A stretch of 64,000 nt of DNA from SIG455 sp045589495 (GTDB lineage Bacteria > Bacillota > Clostridia > UMGS1810). Location of the stretch: contig JAZNPF010000048.1 in NCBI GenBank assembly GCA_045589495.1, positions 1 to 64,000 of the forward strand. Reading direction: 5' to 3'. A program made the position numbers and the translations under genes. Below the pieces are notes generated by a model that did not search any database, was not told the DNA's origin, and saw only the letters and a list, made by a program, of their open reading frames with translations. Position 1 is the first letter of the stretch; each line of letters starts with the position of its first letter. Below are positions 43,922-52,089 of this stretch, piece after piece.

Positions 43922-44395
43922 TTATTTTATCAGATATTTTTTGTTAAGTTCTGCAAGTGCAGTATCCACACACGATTCATCTATCAAAAACGAAATTTCA
44001 TTTACCGCCGCACTTATAAGTTTAACAGTGATATCCGATTTTGCCAGAACACCAAGAACTTCGGCGGTGATACCAGCATCATCAGAAAGCGCACTTCCGG
44101 AAAGTGTGATTTTTGCATTACTACTGCTTATATGACACAGAAAATGTTCAATAGCAGTACGCATCTCACCCATAGCAGAAACTGCGTTTCCAAGATGCTC
44201 GTTCATTATAGTGAACGACATATTCATTTTTCCTTTATTATGCGGAGCAAGTGTTATCATATCCACATTTATTCCGCGGTCTGCAATTTTTTTGAAAATT
44301 TGCGTAAGCATACCACCGTCACAGTTCAAGTCATTAACGGTTATAAGTGTTATTCCGTCTGTAACCTCAATGTCCGTGATAGCACTTTTTATCAT
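43922..44395 (-). CDS. stand-alone tandem ACT-domain protein (aspartokinase regulatory-domain-like)
   Basis: The 157-residue protein consists of two ACT-like units. The first (about 10-75) runs TLITVNDLNCDGGMLTQIFK with NVDMITLAP, and the second (about 82-150) shows VTLSGSALSDDAGITAEVL-like spacing with KITLSGSAL and ITVKLISAA. This resembles the allosteric C-terminal part of aspartokinase without its catalytic domain. The ATG at 44393-44395 has AAAGGGGA, which lies in one arm of a hairpin. It follows asd-dapA-dapB on the same strand, so a lysine- or threonine-sensing role is plausible. It may instead be the relic of a split lysC. Confidence 0.75.
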   Translation of the reverse strand: MIKSAITDIEVTDGITLITVNDLNCDGGMLTQIFKKIADRGINVDMITLAPHNKGKMNMSFTIMNEHLGNAVSAMGEMRTAIEHFLCHISSSNAKITLSGSALSDDAGITAEVLGVLAKSDITVKLISAAVNEISFLIDESCVDTALAELNKKYLIK

Positions 44396-44401
44396 ATAAA
44401 T

Positions 44402-44450
44402 AATCCCCTTTTGCAATAAATTCTCTCTTTTATTATATGCAAAAAGGGGA
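44402..44450 (-). promoter_or_regulatory. hairpin that includes the ribosome site of the ACT gene
   Basis: TGCAAAAAGGGGAT (44437-44450, plus strand) can pair with ATCCCCTTTTGCA (44402-44414) with one bulged base and an inner AATAAA / TTTATT pair. On the minus-strand message the 3' arm contains the AAGGGGA ribosome site of the ACT gene. It lies 12 bases past the dapB stop. It may limit ACT translation or partly terminate the dap message. Confidence 0.6.
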
Positions 44451-44462
44451 TATTATGATAAT

Positions 44463-45215
44463 TTATGCATTTACAAGATCTTCCATGTTGTACATTCCAG
44501 GTTGTTTTCCTACTAAATATTTTGCAGCCTTTATTGCACCAACCGCAAAAACTTCTTTACCCATAGCAGTATGTTTAACCTCTATGACCTCATCATTGCC
44601 GGCAAAAAGAACACTATGCTCGCCAACGATGGTACCACCTCGCACACTGTGAATACCAATCTCACTCTGTTCTCTTTTTTTGCGGACAAAATGACGGTCA
44701 TAAACATAATCAACATGACCTTTAAGAGATGACGAAATCTCGTCTGCAATCATAAGTGCTGTACCGCTGGGGGCATCAATTTTCTGGTTATGGTGTTTTT
44801 CAATTATTTCAATATCAAAGTTACCCTCTAAAACAGCCGCCGCTTTCTTTACAAGGCTGATTAAAAGGTTTACACCTACCGACATATTGGCAGAAGAAAA
44901 AACTGGAATACGTTTTGAAAGTTCAGCAACTTTTTCCCTCTGCACTGTGCTTAATCCGGTTGTGGCAAGGACAAACGGAATACGTCTGTCACCGCAGAAC
45001 GATACAAGAGCATCTAAACATGCCGGATTTGAGAAATCTATAACAACATCAACTTTTTCTTTGACATTGCTTAAATCGTCATAAACGGGATATGAGTCCG
45101 ATGTTGTGTCTATATCGTATCCGCACACAATTTCCGCCGCACTGTCATTTTCAAGAAGTTTTGTAATGACCTTGCCCATTTTTCCGTTACATCCGCTTAA
45201 CAAAATATTTATCAT
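44463..45215 (-). CDS. dapB: 4-hydroxy-tetrahydrodipicolinate reductase
   Basis: DapB reduces the DapA product to tetrahydrodipicolinate with NAD(P)H, on the way to diaminopimelate and lysine. The 250-residue protein starts with the nucleotide-binding loop INILLSGCNGKMGK. It has VVIDFSNP, the ATTGLS loop and the substrate motif EKHHNQKIDAPSGTALM with catalytic His and Lys residues. The ribosome site is AAGGAAG. It is third in the asd-dapA-dapB order on the minus strand. A hairpin lies in the 65-base gap after dapA. Confidence 0.97.
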   Translation of the reverse strand: MINILLSGCNGKMGKVITKLLENDSAAEIVCGYDIDTTSDSYPVYDDLSNVKEKVDVVIDFSNPACLDALVSFCGDRRIPFVLATTGLSTVQREKVAELSKRIPVFSSANMSVGVNLLISLVKKAAAVLEGNFDIEIIEKHHNQKIDAPSGTALMIADEISSSLKGHVDYVYDRHFVRKKREQSEIGIHSVRGGTIVGEHSVLFAGNDEVIEVKHTAMGKEVFAVGAIKAAKYLVGKQPGMYNMEDLVNA

Positions 45216-45238
45216 AAGTAATTCACTTCCTTATATAA

Positions 45239-45270
45239 AGTAGGGGCAGATATTTTCGTCAGCCCCCACT
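45239..45270 (-). repeat. intercistronic hairpin between dapA and dapB
   Basis: AGTAGGGGC and GCCCCCACT pair over nine positions with one mismatch around a 14-nt loop. There is no T run, so it is more likely an mRNA processing or stability element, or an extragenic palindrome, than a terminator. Confidence 0.5.
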
Positions 45271-45280
45271 AAAACATATA

Positions 45281-46168
45281 TTATTTAAGTAATCCGTATC
45301 CGATAAGCGCTTTTTTAAGCACCTCAATATTTTTATCTTCCATTTCACACAATGGCATACGCAATTCGCCTGCAGGGAAACCGAGCAAATTCATAGCCGT
45401 TTTAACGGGAATCGGGTTTACCTCACAGAAAAGGGCGTTGATAAGAGGAAGCATTTTAAGTTGGATGTCAAGTGCTTTTTCTCTTTCGCCGTTAAGATAA
45501 AGTTTAACCATATCATGTGTGTCTTTCGGCGCAATATTTGCAATAACGGAGATAACACCTTTACCGCCGGCTGAAAGGATAGGAACGGTAATATCATCAT
45601 TACCTGAATATATATCCATATCGTCACCGCAAAGAGCCTTGATTTCAAGTGCTCTGGCGATATCGCCCGTAGCTTCTTTTATAGCCACGATATTCTCCAG
45701 TTTAGAGAGTTCTTTTACGGTTTCTGGTTTAATATCTGTTCCCGTGCGGCTCGGCACGTTATAAAGTATACAGGGAATATCAATACTTTCAGCAATAGCA
45801 GTATAATGTCTTACAAGACCTTTCTGTGTTGCTTTATTATAATACGGAGTAACAAGCAAAACTGCATCAGCACCAAGACGTGCAGCAGATTTTGTGAGTT
45901 CTACACCGTGTGCAGTATCGTTACTTCCTGTACCTGCTATAACCGGTATAGCACCGTTTACTTTGTTTACGGCGTATTCAACAACAGAAAGATGTTCTTT
46001 ATCAGGCATTGTTGCAGATTCGCCGGTAGTACCGCAAATGATGATGGCATCGGTAGAGTTATCAATATGATACTGAAGAAGTTCTCCAAGAGCATCATAA
46101 TCTACCTGCCCGTTTTTAAAAGGAGTTATCAAGGCTACTCCCGAACCTGTGAATACGGTCTTTTTCAC
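45281..46168 (-). CDS. dapA: 4-hydroxy-tetrahydrodipicolinate synthase
   Basis: DapA condenses aspartate semialdehyde with pyruvate, the first step specific to lysine and diaminopimelate. The 295-residue barrel has GTTGESATM, Tyr136 in LYNVPSRTG and the Schiff-base Lys164 in VAIKEATG. The GTG at 46166-46168 gives MKKTVFTGSGVALITPF, which fits family starts. The GTG at 46178-46180 is also possible; neither has a strong ribosome site. It is 44 bases after asd and shares its promoter. Confidence 0.95.
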   Translation of the reverse strand: MKKTVFTGSGVALITPFKNGQVDYDALGELLQYHIDNSTDAIIICGTTGESATMPDKEHLSVVEYAVNKVNGAIPVIAGTGSNDTAHGVELTKSAARLGADAVLLVTPYYNKATQKGLVRHYTAIAESIDIPCILYNVPSRTGTDIKPETVKELSKLENIVAIKEATGDIARALEIKALCGDDMDIYSGNDDITVPILSAGGKGVISVIANIAPKDTHDMVKLYLNGEREKALDIQLKMLPLINALFCEVNPIPVKTAMNLLGFPAGELRMPLCEMEDKNIEVLKKALIGYGLLK

Positions 46169-46212
46169 TGTAATACCCACTTTCTCAAAAATTGATGATT
46201 TATTGTGGCAAC

Positions 46213-47214
46213 TTATTTGTTTTCATTCATTTCGATAAGTTTCTGCGCAATCTGTACTGCGTTTGTTGCAGCGCCTTTTCTGATGTTATCTGCAACAACC
46301 CAGAGGTTCACACCGCTTTCAACACTTTCGTCACGTCTGATTCTGCCAACAAATACTTCGTTTTTGCCTTTGGCATCAACAGCCATTGGGTATACTGCAT
46401 TTTTGATATCGTCCTGAACAACTAACCCTTCCATATCAGCAAGAACCTGTTTGAGTTCATCTAAATCAAAATCGTTATAGAATTCCACGTTGATAGATTC
46501 ACTGTGGCAGTCAAAAACGGGAACACGAACAGTTGTAGCAGTAATCTTCATATCATCATCATGAAGGATTTTACGTGTTTCGTTAACCATCTTCATTTCT
46601 TCTTTAGTATAACCATTATCTAAGAAAACATCAATCTGCGGCAAGCAGTTATTAGCAATCGGGTGATTGAACTTTTTGGGTGCTTCGCCTTTGAGTCCGT
46701 TTTCCAAATCCATATATCCGCCCATACCTGCGCCGGAAACAGCCTGATATGTTGAATATACTACTCTTTTGATTTTATATTTATCGTGAAGTGCTTTCAA
46801 TGGAACCATAGCCTGAATTGTAGAACAGTTGGGGTTTGCAATGATACCCTTGTTCCACGCGATATCCTCGGGGTTTACTTCAGGCACTACGAGGGGAACT
46901 TCAGGGTCCATTCTCCATGCGCTTGAGTTATCTATAACAACTACTCCCTTTGAAGCAGCGATGGGCGCAAATTTTTCACTTGTAGAACCGCCTGCTGAAA
47001 ACAGTGCAATATCTATATCCTTATCAAATGAATTTTCTGTAAGTTCTTCAATAACATATTCCTTACCCATAAAAGTAACTTTAGAACCTGCACTGCGTGC
47101 TGACGCCATAAGATAATAATTTTCTACGGGCAGATTAACTTCCTCCAAAACTTTAAGGAATGTTCTTCCAACCATACCGGTTGCACCTACAACAGCAATG
47201 TTATATTTTTTCAT
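46213..47214 (-). CDS. asd: aspartate-semialdehyde dehydrogenase
   Basis: Asd reduces aspartyl phosphate to aspartate semialdehyde with NADPH, feeding lysine, threonine and methionine synthesis. The 333-residue protein has the NADP loop VVGATGMVGRTFL, the SAGGSTSE segment, the catalytic Cys130 in NPNCSTIQ and a later H-containing GxxRxD region. Length is normal. It is the first gene of the asd-dapA-dapB unit, under a good promoter with a leader of about 28 nt. No lysine riboswitch can fit there. Confidence 0.97.
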   Translation of the reverse strand: MKKYNIAVVGATGMVGRTFLKVLEEVNLPVENYYLMASARSAGSKVTFMGKEYVIEELTENSFDKDIDIALFSAGGSTSEKFAPIAASKGVVVIDNSSAWRMDPEVPLVVPEVNPEDIAWNKGIIANPNCSTIQAMVPLKALHDKYKIKRVVYSTYQAVSGAGMGGYMDLENGLKGEAPKKFNHPIANNCLPQIDVFLDNGYTKEEMKMVNETRKILHDDDMKITATTVRVPVFDCHSESINVEFYNDFDLDELKQVLADMEGLVVQDDIKNAVYPMAVDAKGKNEVFVGRIRRDESVESGVNLWVVADNIRKGAATNAVQIAQKLIEMNENK

Positions 47215-47248
47215 ATATTACCAATCCTTTCATACTTTCCTATTGTAT

Positions 47249-47277
47249 ATCATACCACTCCGCTCCCCATAAGTCAA
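47249..47277 (-). promoter_or_regulatory. promoter of asd-dapA-dapB
   Basis: The minus strand has TTGACT (47272-47277), a 17-bp spacer and TATGAT (47249-47254). Confidence 0.8.
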
Positions 47278-47319
47278 TAGCAGTTATATTAAAATCAAGT
47301 TAAAAAAACACCGTTTTCA

Positions 47320-47356
47320 TTGACAACTTGCATAGTTTTCTCTATTGTGGTATCAT
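47320..47356 (+). promoter_or_regulatory. promoter region of the SpoIID-like gene
   Basis: Two overlapping readings exist: TTGACA (47320) with TATTGT (47343) at 17 bp, or TTGCAT (47329) with TATCAT (47351) at 16 bp. Both lie within 65 bases of the TTG start. Confidence 0.5.
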
Positions 47357-47383
47357 AGAGTTATTGTAAAGTGAGGGATTATT

Positions 47384-48715
47384 TTGCGTAAACTTATACA
47401 GTTTTTTATTATATGTACAGTTTTGTTTTGCTTCCATACAACAATATATGCCGAAGACATTGCAATTGACACTATCAAAATAGGTCTTTTCTATGGCTCT
47501 TCCGCAAAAGAAAGTGTAGTCATAGGTTCTGAATCCGGATTTTATATGGGATATGAACAGGACGGAGAATTTGTCTGTGATGCTGAACTTACCGAAACAG
47601 AATTAACAGTAATTGCTGGTGATGGCACAGCTGTTGCAATCGGCACATACATATATCAGGCAGACCGGTTCCCCACCCTCTACCCAATCAGCGGGAATAT
47701 TACCGTAGACGGAGTGGCATACAGAGGCGGCGTGCAGTTTAAACGGTTAAACGGCGGTCTGCTTACGGTTATAAATGTAGTCGATATAGAACAATATCTT
47801 TACAGCGTTATCGGAAAAGAAATGAGCCCCAGTTGGCATATAGAAGCATTAAAAGCCCAGGCAGTATGCGCAAGAGGGTTTGCCATAAGCAATTATAACA
47901 AATTTGAAAAATACGGCTTTAATCTTGATACTACAACAACAAGCCAGGTTTATAAAGGCATTTCAACAGAAAAGGAAAGCACAATACGTGCCGTAAACGA
48001 AACAAAAGGTCTTGTTTTAAAGCATGACGGAAAGATAATCCAGTCTATCTACTGTGCATCTATGGGCGGTGCAAGTGCAAACGCAGAGAACGTATGGGGA
48101 GGTTCATATCCTTACCTCGTAAGTGTTACAGACCCTTATGAAAATCCTGACGAAGCCACGCGGTACAGTTGGAGTGTTACCCTGACATCTGACGATATTA
48201 AAAATTGTCTTGCAAGTTCAGGTGTTGACATTGGCAACATAACATCTGTTGAAATTGTAAACCAGGACAGTGCAGGATACGTAACAGAACTGCTCTTTAC
48301 CGGAACAGACGGAACACACACGGCAAAGAAAAGCAGTTGCCGCACAATATTCGGCGGAAAACTCCACAGCCAACGATATACACTTGCCAGAGGCGAAGAA
48401 ACATATCCTGAAATCAGCATTATATCTTCATCCGGAATATCCCAAAAACCATTAAACGAAATATATATTCAAGGAAAAGGGAAAGCAAGTGTACTGAACG
48501 TATTATCTTCTGTGCTTTCAAAGATATTTTCTGCACAATCAGGAAACGCAGTTGCATCCGGCGAGTATACATTCAACGGAAACGGCTGGGGACATGGTGT
48601 AGGTATGAGCCAATGGGGCGCAAAAGCAATGGCGGACAAAGGCTTTACTTATGAAGATATCCTTACATTCTACTATACCGGAACTTACCTTGAAAATGTA
48701 AACCAAGACAATTAG
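47384..48715 (+). CDS. SpoIID/LytB-domain secreted protein
   Basis: The 443-residue protein has a signal peptide (about 1-22, after IYA). The SpoIID/LytB domain follows, with GGVQFKRLNGGLLTVINVV, VIGKEMSPSWHIEALKAQAV and IYCASMGG, and ends with GHGVGMSQWGAKAMADKG. Bacillus SpoIID is a lytic transglycosylase of engulfment; this relative is longer, with an insert around residues 330-395. It may act in spore engulfment or in vegetative wall turnover. It starts with TTG after GAGGGA. queA follows after 11 bases. Confidence 0.88.
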   Translation: MRKLIQFFIICTVLFCFHTTIYAEDIAIDTIKIGLFYGSSAKESVVIGSESGFYMGYEQDGEFVCDAELTETELTVIAGDGTAVAIGTYIYQADRFPTLYPISGNITVDGVAYRGGVQFKRLNGGLLTVINVVDIEQYLYSVIGKEMSPSWHIEALKAQAVCARGFAISNYNKFEKYGFNLDTTTTSQVYKGISTEKESTIRAVNETKGLVLKHDGKIIQSIYCASMGGASANAENVWGGSYPYLVSVTDPYENPDEATRYSWSVTLTSDDIKNCLASSGVDIGNITSVEIVNQDSAGYVTELLFTGTDGTHTAKKSSCRTIFGGKLHSQRYTLARGEETYPEISIISSSGISQKPLNEIYIQGKGKASVLNVLSSVLSKIFSAQSGNAVASGEYTFNGNGWGHGVGMSQWGAKAMADKGFTYEDILTFYYTGTYLENVNQDN

Positions 48716-48726
48716 GAGAGATTTAC

Positions 48727-49752
48727 TTGAAAACATCTGATTTTTACTATGACTTACCGCCCGAACTTATTGCCCAGACACCGCTTGAAGACAGAAGTTC
48801 ATCACGTCTTTTAGTGCTTGGCAAAGAAACGGGCAAAATCGAGCACAAACATTTTTATGATATTGAAAATATGCTTGGCTATGGCGATTGCCTTGTACTC
48901 AACGACACTCGTGTTCTCCCTGCAAGGTTGTATGGCACAAAGGAAGGCACCGGCGGAAAGATTGAATTTCTGCTTTTGAATCGTATTGACCGTGACAAAT
49001 GGGAAGTAATTCTAAAACCGGGCAGAAAAGCAAAACCCGGTGCAAAATTTGTATTTGGAAGCGGATTGCTTAAAGCAGAGATTATTGAAACTGTAAACGA
49101 CGGCAACAGAATTGTAGAGTTTTCATACGACGGCGTATTTGAAAATATTCTTGACCAACTAGGCGAAATGCCCCTGCCACCGTATATAACAGAAAAACTT
49201 CAGGACAAAGAACGTTATCAGACAGTATATTCCAAAAACGACGGCAGTGCCGCAGCACCTACGGCAGGTCTGCATTTTACAAACGAACTTTTAAAACGTA
49301 TTGCAGATAAAGGCATAAAAATTGCTTACGTCACACTCCACGTGGGGCTTGGTACATTCCGTCCGGTAAAGGTGGACGATGTGGAAAACCACAAAATGCA
49401 CTCTGAATTTTACATTATGACAGAAGAAACTGCAAACATTATAAACGAAACAAAAAAATCCGGAGGCAGAGTTATTTCCGTCGGCACAACATCTTCAAGA
49501 GTGCTTGAAACAATCGCAGATGAAAACGGATTTGTCAAAGCACAGACTGGATGGACAGATATATTTATATATCCACCATATAAATTCAAAACAGTTGATG
49601 CACTCATTACGAACTTTCATCTGCCCGAATCAACTTTGCTTATGCTTGTAAGTTCACTCGCAGGAAGCGAAAATATCCGAAAATCATACGAAGAAGCCGT
49701 TAATGAAAGATACAGATTTTTCAGTTTTGGCGATGCGATGTTTATACAATAA
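48727..49752 (+). CDS. queA: S-adenosylmethionine:tRNA ribosyltransferase-isomerase
   Basis: QueA transfers and rearranges the ribosyl part of S-adenosylmethionine onto preQ1 in tRNA to give epoxyqueuosine. The 341-residue protein starts with TTG (48727) after GGAGAG and reads MKTSDFYYDLPPELIAQTP. It contains LNDTRVLPARLYG, the APTAGLHFT motif and ETGRVISVGTTSSR-like GGRVISVGTTSSRVLE, then TNFHLPESTLLMLVSSLAG. It lies 13 bases before tgt. The two queuosine genes are adjacent, as in many bacteria. Confidence 0.96.
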   Translation: MKTSDFYYDLPPELIAQTPLEDRSSSRLLVLGKETGKIEHKHFYDIENMLGYGDCLVLNDTRVLPARLYGTKEGTGGKIEFLLLNRIDRDKWEVILKPGRKAKPGAKFVFGSGLLKAEIIETVNDGNRIVEFSYDGVFENILDQLGEMPLPPYITEKLQDKERYQTVYSKNDGSAAAPTAGLHFTNELLKRIADKGIKIAYVTLHVGLGTFRPVKVDDVENHKMHSEFYIMTEETANIINETKKSGGRVISVGTTSSRVLETIADENGFVKAQTGWTDIFIYPPYKFKTVDALITNFHLPESTLLMLVSSLAGSENIRKSYEEAVNERYRFFSFGDAMFIQ

Positions 49753-49765
49753 CAGGAGATTATTT

Positions 49766-50896
49766 ATGTTTAAACTATTAACAACAGACGGACTTGCCCG
49801 CAGAGGTGAGTTCACAACAGTTCATGGAACGGTACAGACACCGGTTTTTATGAATGTCGGCACACTTGCCGCAATAAAAGGTGCAGTTTCCACAACAGAT
49901 TTAAAAGACGTCGGATGTCAGGTGCAACTTTCAAACACATATCATCTGCACGTGCGTCCCGGTGATGACGTTGTATATGATATGGGCGGTCTGCACAAGT
50001 TTATGAACTGGGACAGACCAATTCTAACCGACAGCGGCGGATTTCAGGTATTCTCACTTGCAGGGCTACGCAAAATCAAAGAAGAGGGTGTATATTTTTC
50101 CTCTCACGTGGACGGAAGAAAGATTTTTATGGGACCTGAAGAAAGTATGCAAATTCAGTCAAACCTTGCATCTACAATTGCAATGGCGTTTGACGAATGT
50201 GTGGCACTCCCTGCAAAATACGAATATGCAAAAGCATCACACGAACGCACTATACGTTGGCTGGAGCGTTGCAAAGCGGAAATGGCAAAACTTAATGCAT
50301 CGGACAAAACAATAAACAAAAACCAGATGCTTTTCGGCATAAATCAGGGTGCAACATTTGACGATTTACGTATAGAAAATATGCAGGCAATCGCAAAACT
50401 TGACCTTGACGGATATGCAGTTGGCGGTCTTGCAGTTGGCGAAACGCACGAAGAGATGTATCATGTTTTAGATGTGGTTGTTCCGCACGCACCAGAAAAC
50501 AAGCCGCGCTATCTTATGGGCGTGGGCACACCTGCTAATATTTTAGAAGCAGTTGACAGAGGCATAGATTTCTTTGACTGCGTTATAGCAAGTCGAAACG
50601 CACGCCATGCAAATTTGTTTACAGAAAACGGGTATATGAATCTGCTCAACAAAAAGTATGAGCGCGACCCCCTTCCAATAGACCCTGAATGTACATGTCC
50701 TGCCTGCAGAAACTATTCAAGAGCGTATATACGTCACTTATTCAAAGCAGGCGAGATGCTTGCAATGCGTCTTTGTGTACTTCACAATCTGCATTTTTAC
50801 AACAAAATGATGGCAGACATACGTTCAGCCATAGAAGACGGAAGATATAAACAATTCAAAGAAGAAAAAATCGAAAAATATACACGCAGACTTTAA
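49766..50896 (+). CDS. tgt: queuine/preQ1 tRNA-ribosyltransferase
   Basis: Tgt swaps guanine 34 for preQ1 in tRNAs for Tyr, His, Asn and Asp. The 376-residue protein shows ILTDSGGFQVFSL with the base-recognising Asp, the GGLAVGETHEEM loop, MGVGTPANILEAVDRGIDFFD with the nucleophile Asp, and the zinc site CTCPACRNYSRAYIRHL. The ATG at 49766 follows AGGAG; an ORF extension back to 49703 lies inside queA and is not used. The tRNA-Tyr gene at 55211 is one of its substrates. Confidence 0.97.
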   Translation: MFKLLTTDGLARRGEFTTVHGTVQTPVFMNVGTLAAIKGAVSTTDLKDVGCQVQLSNTYHLHVRPGDDVVYDMGGLHKFMNWDRPILTDSGGFQVFSLAGLRKIKEEGVYFSSHVDGRKIFMGPEESMQIQSNLASTIAMAFDECVALPAKYEYAKASHERTIRWLERCKAEMAKLNASDKTINKNQMLFGINQGATFDDLRIENMQAIAKLDLDGYAVGGLAVGETHEEMYHVLDVVVPHAPENKPRYLMGVGTPANILEAVDRGIDFFDCVIASRNARHANLFTENGYMNLLNKKYERDPLPIDPECTCPACRNYSRAYIRHLFKAGEMLAMRLCVLHNLHFYNKMMADIRSAIEDGRYKQFKEEKIEKYTRRL

Positions 50897-50899
50897 TTT

Positions 50900-50934
50900 A
50901 AAAAGGAACGGATTTTAAATCCGTTCCTTTTTTG
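50900..50934. terminator. bidirectional terminator containing the HAD phosphatase stop codon
   Basis: A perfect palindrome (AAAAAGGAACGGATTT and complement, 1-nt centre) with T runs on both sides lies between tgt and the convergent phosphatase gene. The stop codon of the latter is at the hairpin tip. Confidence 0.92.
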
Positions 50935-51580
50935 CAATGTTTAATATTTCTTTTGCATCATCAATTATAACATCGGCACCTGCTGATGTTAATTCTGCTT
51001 CATCGCGGAACCCCCAAAGGACACCTACTGCAAACAAATCTGCATTTTTGCCAGTTGCAATATCCACTTTGGTATCTCCCACAAATATTGCCTCATCTTT
51101 ATTTACACCGAGTTCTTTCATAATTTCAAAAACTGCCGCCGGGTCCGGTTTTAAAGGCACACCGTCAATACCGCCACGAACAAGGTCAAACGTATCATCA
51201 CCAAAAACTTTACCCACTACATCAACGGTTGCAAAATGCGGCTTGTTAGAGAGCACCGCAGTTTTATAACCTTGTTCTTTAAGAGATTTAAGCATATCTA
51301 CAATGCCGTCATACGGTGCTGTAAGATAAAGAGTGTCACCATCATAAAGTTTATTATATAGCGAAAAAACTTTTTTAAACTCATCGTCCGTCCAGTCACG
51401 AGTATAACTCATGGCACGTTCAATGAGCAATTTTGCACCGTTACCCACAAAATGCTTGTATTTATCCACAGGAACTGCGTTGAATCCGTATTTTTCAAGT
51501 GCAGTATTGCAATAATATTCTATAGTATTGATTGTATTTAAAAGTGTTCCATCAAGGTCAAATATAACTGCTTTTATCAT
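50915..51580 (-). CDS. HAD-family phosphatase, phosphoglycolate phosphatase-like
   Basis: The 221-residue protein is a haloacid-dehalogenase hydrolase with the C1 helical cap. Motif I is VIFDLDGTLLNT (catalytic Asp8 and Asp10), motif II is TAVLSNKPH, motif III is the Lys in PLKPDPAAV and motif IV is IFVGDTKVDI. This group includes phosphoglycolate phosphatase, pyrophosphatase PpaX and sugar-phosphate phosphatases, so the substrate stays open. ATG 51578-51580 follows AAGGAGAAT. Its own consensus promoter lies upstream. The stop codon lies inside the terminator shared with tgt. Confidence 0.88.
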   Translation of the reverse strand: MIKAVIFDLDGTLLNTINTIEYYCNTALEKYGFNAVPVDKYKHFVGNGAKLLIERAMSYTRDWTDDEFKKVFSLYNKLYDGDTLYLTAPYDGIVDMLKSLKEQGYKTAVLSNKPHFATVDVVGKVFGDDTFDLVRGGIDGVPLKPDPAAVFEIMKELGVNKDEAIFVGDTKVDIATGKNADLFAVGVLWGFRDEAELTSAGADVIIDDAKEILNIAKKERI

Positions 51581-51614
51581 TTTATTCTCCTTAAATGCAT
51601 AATTTTACAATATA

Positions 51615-51642
51615 ATTATACATCTTACAAATCGGTTGTCAA
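51615..51642 (-). promoter_or_regulatory. promoter of the HAD phosphatase gene
   Basis: The minus strand has TTGACA (51637-51642), a 16-bp spacer and TATAAT (51615-51620). Confidence 0.8.
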
Positions 51643-51647
51643 TAGAA

Positions 51648-51687
51648 AAAACAAAACCTTTCAAAAAGGTTTGAAAGGCTTTGTTTT
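51648..51687 (-). terminator. terminator of the 84-residue gene
   Basis: An 18-bp A/T-rich stem with one mismatch (AAAACAAAACCTTTCAAA against its partner at 51670-51687) starts right after the stop codon. Confidence 0.82.
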
Positions 51688-51689
51688 AG

Positions 51690-51944
51690 TTAATGACTTT
51701 CTTTTTTTAAGGGTTCTTTTCTACGGTAACTGTATACACTGTCGTATATTTCCTGGATATCTTTTGTAACAGGCGCTGTTTGTATCAATCCCGTACATTC
51801 CGTTGCTGAAGCGGTACTGCCCGGCAAAAAATCGGGAAACAATCGTCCGTCGCCGAGTTCATCATCATAAGAATCCGTCACATTTTCATTATTGAAAAAG
51901 GTTTTGTCATTCTCGCCCCATTTATATTTTCCTGCTTCGCTCAC
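51690..51944 (-). CDS. 84-residue acidic protein, function unknown
   Basis: The GTG at 51942-51944 lies 9 bases after GGGGG. A TTG at 51953 is possible but touches that site. The protein reads MSEAGKYKWGENDK, has an acidic middle (DSYDDELGDG), a Pro/Thr segment (FLPGSTASATECTGLIQTAP) and a charged end with YSYRRKEPLKK. It is probably disordered in part and has one cysteine and no membrane segment. I do not recognise the family. It could be a spore-associated or other lineage-specific small protein. It has a good terminator of its own. Confidence 0.6.
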   Translation of the reverse strand: MSEAGKYKWGENDKTFFNNENVTDSYDDELGDGRLFPDFLPGSTASATECTGLIQTAPVTKDIQEIYDSVYSYRRKEPLKKESH

Positions 51945-52017
51945 TTTTTTCAACCCCCGAAAATATTGTGTGCCGTGAGCATTTTTTTATTAAAGCAATT
52001 TTTGTCATATATAAAAA

Positions 52018-52068
52018 AGAAGTGACCTTTGATTACTTTTATTTTTTTCGTAATCAAAGGTCACTTCT
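52018..52068 (-). terminator. long inverted repeat, probable terminator
   Basis: A perfect 19-bp stem (AGAAGTGACCTTTGATTAC and complement) with a T-rich 13-nt loop has TTTTTT on the minus-strand 3' side. It lies 22 bases past the end of the broken small gene. Confidence 0.75.
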
Positions 52069-52089
52069 GTTCACTTTTGAAATCTAGTT

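Noticed and set aside
47215..47250. Lysine riboswitch before asd
   Set aside because: The predicted leader is only about 28 nt, too short for an L-box.
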